In this document: positions 5,781-6,329 of the stretch, in pieces
Position numbering within the stretch: the first letter of the stretch is position 1
How the letters are laid out: each line of letters opens with the position of its first letter
Assembly (NCBI GenBank): GCA_948762645.1
Contig: CAQBRY010000031.1
Span: 11,521 to 17,849 of the forward strand
Reading direction: 5' to 3'
Length of the DNA: 6,329 nucleotides
Source of the DNA: an uncultured Eubacteriales bacterium
Lineage (GTDB): Bacteria > Bacillota > Clostridia > Oscillospirales > Acutalibacteraceae
Position numbers and translations under genes: made by a program
The notes under the pieces: model-generated
The model's database searches: none
What the model saw: the letters and a program-made list of their open reading frames with translations, nothing else
What the model was told of the DNA's origin: nothing

Positions 5781-5975
5781 ATGGATACAAATTACAATTT
5801 TTTATCTGATTATTCAGACGTACTATCTCCAAAAGATCTAACAAAAATTATTGAAGTTGGTAAAAATACAGTTTACAAACTTCTAAAATCCAACTCTATA
5901 CAAAATATAAAAATCGGTAAAAATTATAAAATACCAAAATTATTTCTGATTAAATACTTATTTAATAATTTATGA
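5781..5975 (+). CDS. xis: Excisionase-like helix-turn-helix protein
   Basis: A 64-residue protein with the winged-helix/MerR-like helix-turn-helix seen in small excisionases. LSPKDLTKIIEVGKNTVYKL (residues ~15-34) is the first helix, turn and recognition helix, SNSIQNIKIGKNYKIPK (~37-53) is the wing, and FLIKYL the closing helix. Such proteins bend DNA at attachment sites and push the partner integrase toward excision; some also act as repressors. The start has GGAAGG at 5765-5770, ten bases upstream. The integrase follows 84 bases later on the same strand, the usual pairing. It is very AT-rich, more so than the tail genes. Function is inferred from fold and neighbour. A plain regulatory protein is the alternative. 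Confidence 0.78.
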   Translation: MDTNYNFLSDYSDVLSPKDLTKIIEVGKNTVYKLLKSNSIQNIKIGKNYKIPKLFLIKYLFNNL

Positions 5976-5983
5976 ATACACAT

Positions 5984-6012
5984 TTAAAAAAACGGACCTA
6001 CTATGATATAAT
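5984..6012 (+). promoter_or_regulatory. Extended -10 promoter in front of the integrase
   Basis: TGATATAAT at 6004-6012 is a perfect extended -10 (TG-n-TATAAT). TTAAAA at 5984-5989, 17 bases upstream, is a moderate -35. It would let the integrase be made independently of the excisionase, starting near 6018. Confidence 0.5.
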
Positions 6013-6029
6013 ATATGTCGGTGGTAGGT
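5996..6029. repeat. Inverted repeat flanking the integrase -10
   Basis: ACCTAC (5996-6001) and GTAGGT (6024-6029) are perfect 6-bp arms 22 bases apart that bracket the -10 hexamer and the expected transcription start. They could be an operator for the excisionase or integrase, or a hairpin in the integrase mRNA leader. The repeat is short, so chance is possible. Confidence 0.3.
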
Positions 6030-6059
6030 TATTGGTCAAATAAACGGGAGGATATAAAA

Positions 6060-6308
6060 ATGTTGACAGGTAACTTACAAATTAAAAAAGATACATATTA
6101 CGCAGTAATAAACTTTAAGCAAGGTAAAAAATACAAACAAAAATGGATTAGTACTAAATTGAAAACTAAAGGTAACAAACGTAAAGCAGTAGAATTTTTA
6201 AATGATGCTTTATCCAAATATTCATCTTATGACTTTTCAAAGAAAACCGAAAGCATAAAATTTACAGACTATGCAGAAAAATGGTTAGATAATAAAAAAG
6301 CAAAATAG
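6060..6308 (+). CDS. int: Tyrosine site-specific integrase, N-terminal part (frameshifted, runs out of the window)
   Basis: The first 82 residues belong to a tyrosine recombinase that would integrate and excise the element. Residues ~1-50 (LQIKKDTYYAVINFKQGKK, QKWISTKLKTKGNKRKAVEF) are an AP2-like arm-binding domain as in Tn916-type integrases. Residues ~66-82 (IKFTDYAEKWLDNKKAK) begin the SAM-like core-binding domain. The catalytic R-H-R-Y domain would lie beyond the window. ATG 6060 has GGGAGG (6046-6051) eight bases before it; an in-frame ATG at 6015 lies at the promoter -10 and is rejected. The frame stops at TAG 6306-6308, but reading one base back (ATA at 6305) continues with IEQLTWDT, exactly what this domain should have next. 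A one-base loss in the A-runs at 6294-6305 is therefore likely. Confidence 0.85.
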   Translation: MLTGNLQIKKDTYYAVINFKQGKKYKQKWISTKLKTKGNKRKAVEFLNDALSKYSSYDFSKKTESIKFTDYAEKWLDNKKAK

Positions 6309-6329
6309 AGCAGTTAACGTGGGATACTT

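Noticed and set aside
5584..5844. 86-codon open frame on the minus strand across the leader and the excisionase start
   Set aside because: It has no ribosome binding site, its residue composition is erratic, and it runs antisense to the structured leader and into the excisionase gene; an accidental frame in the G/C-richer stretch.
6015..6059. Integrase start at the upstream in-frame ATG 6015
   Set aside because: It lies next to the -10 hexamer, at or before the predicted transcription start, and lacks a ribosome binding site. ATG 6060 has GGGAGG at eight bases and begins the conserved domain.
1..6329. CRISPR array, diversity-generating retroelement or insertion sequence ends
   Set aside because: There is no regularly spaced repeat with unique spacers, no reverse transcriptase or variable/template repeat near the tail genes, and no terminal inverted repeats with a transposase.

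Overview
The window looks like an accessory mobile-element region from a low-GC Firmicute, most likely a gut-type Clostridia. That rests on the AT-rich codon use, strong AGGAGG-type ribosome binding sites, and protein types I recognise by eye: a Gram-positive siphophage tail module, a Phd/YefM–RelE/ParE pair, and an integrase of the Tn916/AP2-like N-terminal type. No database search was possible, so the host assignment is inference.

Layout. (1) 2-4768, plus strand: tail-tip module of a prophage with a long tail, in the canonical order tape measure protein, distal tail protein (Dit), tail-associated hub/endopeptidase-like protein (Tal). These are packed tightly (stop directly followed by ATG, then a 4-base ATGA overlap), as in one operon. 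The tape measure gene is broken by two single-base frame changes (about 1165-1169 and about 1384-1392), so it reads as three consecutive pieces of one ~824-residue protein whose start codon lies just left of the window. (2) 4782-5357, minus strand: an intact type II toxin-antitoxin operon, convergent with the tail genes and only 13 bp from the Tal stop. Its promoter and a three-half-site operator are visible at 5383-5421. (3) 5431-5780: about 350 bases without a conventional gene, holding what looks like a long structured 5' leader RNA (several perfect stems, alternative pairings) with an 11-codon leader peptide behind a perfect ribosome binding site. (4) 5781-6329, plus strand: a small excisionase-like helix-turn-helix gene, then the N-terminal part of a tyrosine integrase. 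The integrase also carries a one-base frame change at 6294-6305 and runs out of the window.

How the parts may work together: the tail genes build the tail tip, the toxin-antitoxin pair would stabilise the element, and the leader plus excisionase plus integrase form a recombination module whose expression may be gated by RNA structure and leader translation. No lysis, holin, fibre or capsid gene follows the Tal gene. The tail module directly abuts the toxin-antitoxin and integration module, which suggests a compact or rearranged element, a deletion junction, or an assembly join. All three frame breaks have the same sign (one base missing), which suggests either systematic homopolymer sequencing error or early decay. 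The most interesting part is the 5431-5780 leader.
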